Source: Solobacterium sp.
GTDB taxonomy: Bacteria; Bacillota_I; Bacilli_A; Erysipelotrichales; Erysipelotrichaceae
Reading direction: 5' to 3'
Length of the DNA stretch: 5,332 nt
Assembly (NCBI GenBank): GCA_017543005.1
Contig: JAFWEA010000295.1
Location: 1 to 5,332 of the forward strand
In this document: positions 5,007 through 5,332 of the stretch, piece by piece
Numbering within the stretch: the first letter of the stretch is position 1
How the letters are laid out: the number at the start of each line of letters is the position of its first letter
Notes under the pieces: generated by a model
Told to the model about the DNA's origin: nothing
Seen by the model: the letters and a program-made list of their open reading frames with translations, nothing else
The model's database searches: none
Made by a program: the position numbers and the translations under genes

Positions 5007-5332
5007 AAGTGATGATACTGAACGGCAGTCCGCGGCCGCAGGGCAATACGGCGCAGATGATTGCGGCGTTCTGCCGGGGTCTGGAAAAAGCCGGCCATGA
5101 ATGGGATTGGTTTGATGTCTGCCGGATGAACATTCACGGCTGTCTGGCCTGTGAATCCTGTCACCGGGATGATCACCGGGAGTGTATTCAGAAAGATGAT
5201 ATGCCGAAGATCTATGAGAAACTGCCGGAAGCGGACATGCTGGTGCTGGCTTCACCGATTTATTACCATGGCTTCAGCGGGCAGCTGAAATGCACGATTG
5301 ACCGGCTGTATGCGGCGGCTTATCCCGAGAAA
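5003..5332 (+). CDS. Flavodoxin-fold NAD(P)H-dependent reductase, iron-sulfur-flavoprotein-like (3' end outside window)
   Basis: The first 110 residues of an FMN-binding reductase of the NADPH-dependent FMN reductase/iron-sulfur flavoprotein group; the C-terminus is cut by the window edge. The FMN phosphate loop is G8-S-P-R-P-Q-G-N-T16 after strand MKVMILN. S84-P-I-Y-Y-H-G90 contacts the flavin ring, followed by G93-QLKCTIDRLY typical of the family. Cysteines C47, C50, C53 and C61 form C-x2-C-x2-C-x7-C, within the C-x2-C-x2-C-x4-7-C pattern that binds a [4Fe-4S] cluster in archaeal iron-sulfur flavoproteins; many related bacterial reductases keep similar cysteines with an unproven cluster. 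ATG 5003 overlaps the preceding stop by 4 bases with GGGAG at 4991-4995 upstream, so the two genes form a coupled pair. Confidence 0.88.
   Translation, partial: MKVMILNGSPRPQGNTAQMIAAFCRGLEKAGHEWDWFDVCRMNIHGCLACESCHRDDHRECIQKDDMPKIYEKLPEADMLVLASPIYYHGFSGQLKCTIDRLYAAAYPEK

Noticed and set aside
4041..5255. Second 404-codon minus-strand open frame
   Set aside because: It spans the terminator and three well-supported + strand genes, and its product is low-quality, Ser/Pro/Arg/His-rich sequence with no family signature.

Overview
The window reads like a chromosomal segment of a moderately GC-rich member of the Bacillota, possibly a gut Erysipelotrichia- or Clostridia-type organism. This rests on Bacillus-type Shine-Dalgarno sites, tightly packed same-strand genes, a Drp35-like lactonase, Flavodoxin_4-type flavodoxins, a cyclophilin-like small domain protein and a lipoprotein with a short Gram-positive-style signal. 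The taxonomic call is an inference and is weak below phylum level. All eight genes lie on the + strand and the last runs off the right edge.

Layout: 1-143 is a non-coding, AT-richer leader. It holds a perfect 18-bp inverted repeat (4-21/42-59), a diverged third copy of the arm (76-93), a good-looking leftward promoter (92-120) and a small palindrome (107-123) over that promoter. From 144 to 4482 there is one compact six-gene run: cytoplasmic flavodoxin, NTF2/SnoaL-like protein, short-chain dehydrogenase, Drp35-like lactonase, flavodoxin lipoprotein and aldo/keto reductase. Gene junctions range from an 8-nt overlap to a 23-nt gap. A clear intrinsic terminator (4482-4508) begins on the last base of the aldo/keto reductase stop codon. 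After a short intergenic stretch with a candidate -10 box, a second transcription unit begins: a cyclophilin-like protein overlapping by 4 nt a flavodoxin-fold (iron-sulfur-flavoprotein-like) reductase that continues past the window.

How the genes may work together (inference): the first operon combines two flavodoxin-type electron carriers or FMN reductases, one in the cytoplasm and one predicted to be membrane-anchored outside it, with two nicotinamide-dependent carbonyl/alcohol oxidoreductases, a lactone hydrolase and a small NTF2-fold protein. This looks like a redox or detoxification module for carbonyl, quinone or lactone compounds. The families are individually known; the combination, especially the paired flavodoxins around an SDR/Drp35 core, is the most interesting feature. 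No mobile element, CRISPR array, tRNA or rRNA was seen.
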